Shown: piece by piece, positions 63,968 through 64,000 of the stretch
Layout: each line of letters opens with the position of its first letter
Position numbering within the stretch: the first letter of the stretch is position 1
Source of the DNA: Arthrobacter psychrolactophilus
Lineage (GTDB): Bacteria; Actinomycetota; Actinomycetes; Actinomycetales; Micrococcaceae
Assembly: GCF_003219795.1 (NCBI RefSeq)
Contig: NZ_QJVC01000003.1
Location: 310,001 to 374,000, forward strand
Reading direction: 5' to 3'
DNA length: 64,000 nt
Program-made: the position numbers and the translations under genes
Notes under the pieces: generated by a model
Databases searched by the model: none
What the model saw: only the letters and a program-made list of their open reading frames with translations
Told to the model about the DNA's origin: nothing

Positions 63968-64000
63968 TTCAAACCCCTTCCCAGTGGCAGCGCCCCAGCG
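63964..64000 (-). CDS. End of the next conjugation gene (partial)
   Basis: Only the last codons, AGALPLGRGLK and TGA, are present. The stop overlaps the VirB4-like start (ATGA), which shows that another gene of the same operon lies upstream. In related actinobacterial systems this would be an SCO6880-like or membrane channel gene, but nothing in 11 residues can confirm that. Confidence 0.5.
   Translation of the reverse strand, partial: AGALPLGRGLK

Noticed and set aside
1-64000. CRISPR array or rRNA genes
   Set aside because: No regularly spaced short direct repeats and no rRNA-like sequence were seen while reading the window.

Overview
The window looks like DNA of a high-GC actinobacterium, most probably an Arthrobacter-type member of the Micrococcaceae. 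The grounds are GC-rich codon use, many ATGA/GTGA translational couplings, a MAB_1171c-type membrane protein, a Tat-secreted protein and a CUT1 sugar importer without its own ATPase. The mix of chromosome-like catabolic operons, degenerate mobile DNA, a defence island and conjugation genes suggests a large plasmid or an integrated conjugative element joined to chromosomal DNA. Genus and replicon type are inferences.

Region 1 (1-4.0 kb) holds the end of a glutaryl-CoA-dehydrogenase-like gene, then thiolase, enoyl-CoA hydratase and 3-hydroxyacyl-CoA dehydrogenase genes and a LysR regulator. Together they could take glutaryl-CoA through crotonyl-CoA to acetyl-CoA. Region 2 (4.3-13.5 kb) is a mosaic. 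A TOTE-type primase/helicase gene is broken into a primase piece (4334-5480) and a helicase piece (12598-13052). About 7 kb lies between them: a LysR gene, mesX, mesD and a flavin reductase gene (folate-independent methionine synthesis), a DUF1275 membrane protein, a GH13 remnant, a frameshifted PIN gene and a Tat-exported protein. The piece after the helicase is the C-terminal end of a tyrosine integrase.

Region 3 (13.6-24.0 kb) has an IS3-family (IS150-like) element sitting in a hairpin, followed by a sugar operon (ROK regulator, two permeases, binding protein, GH15, GH31). This gene pair resembles the one that degrades the cyclic tetrasaccharide cyclobis-(1-6)-alpha-nigerosyl. The operon lies between two 84-bp imperfect direct repeats that contain a tRNA 3' end, probably old attachment sites.

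Region 4 (24.2-51.6 kb) is a defence island: a DUF3800 protein, a Gabija-like pair (OLD nuclease and UvrD helicase), an uncharacterised MpaB-like/ImmA-like/MAB_1171c-like operon, a DUF4192 protein, a DUF262-DUF1524 (GmrSD-like) protein and a complete class 1 DISARM operon (drmD-drmMI-drmA-drmB-drmC). Region 5 (51.9-64 kb) is conjugative: a Zn-finger/coiled-coil protein, a MobF relaxase-helicase, a small membrane protein, an AT-rich orphan gene, an ArdC/IrrE-type protein, a DUF4913 protein, a VirD4-type coupling protein and a VirB4-type ATPase running off the end. A split motif (8 bases, 12 variable, 13 bases) occurs exactly at the starts of both the DUF4192 gene and the relaxase operon and so brackets the DUF262/DISARM segment.
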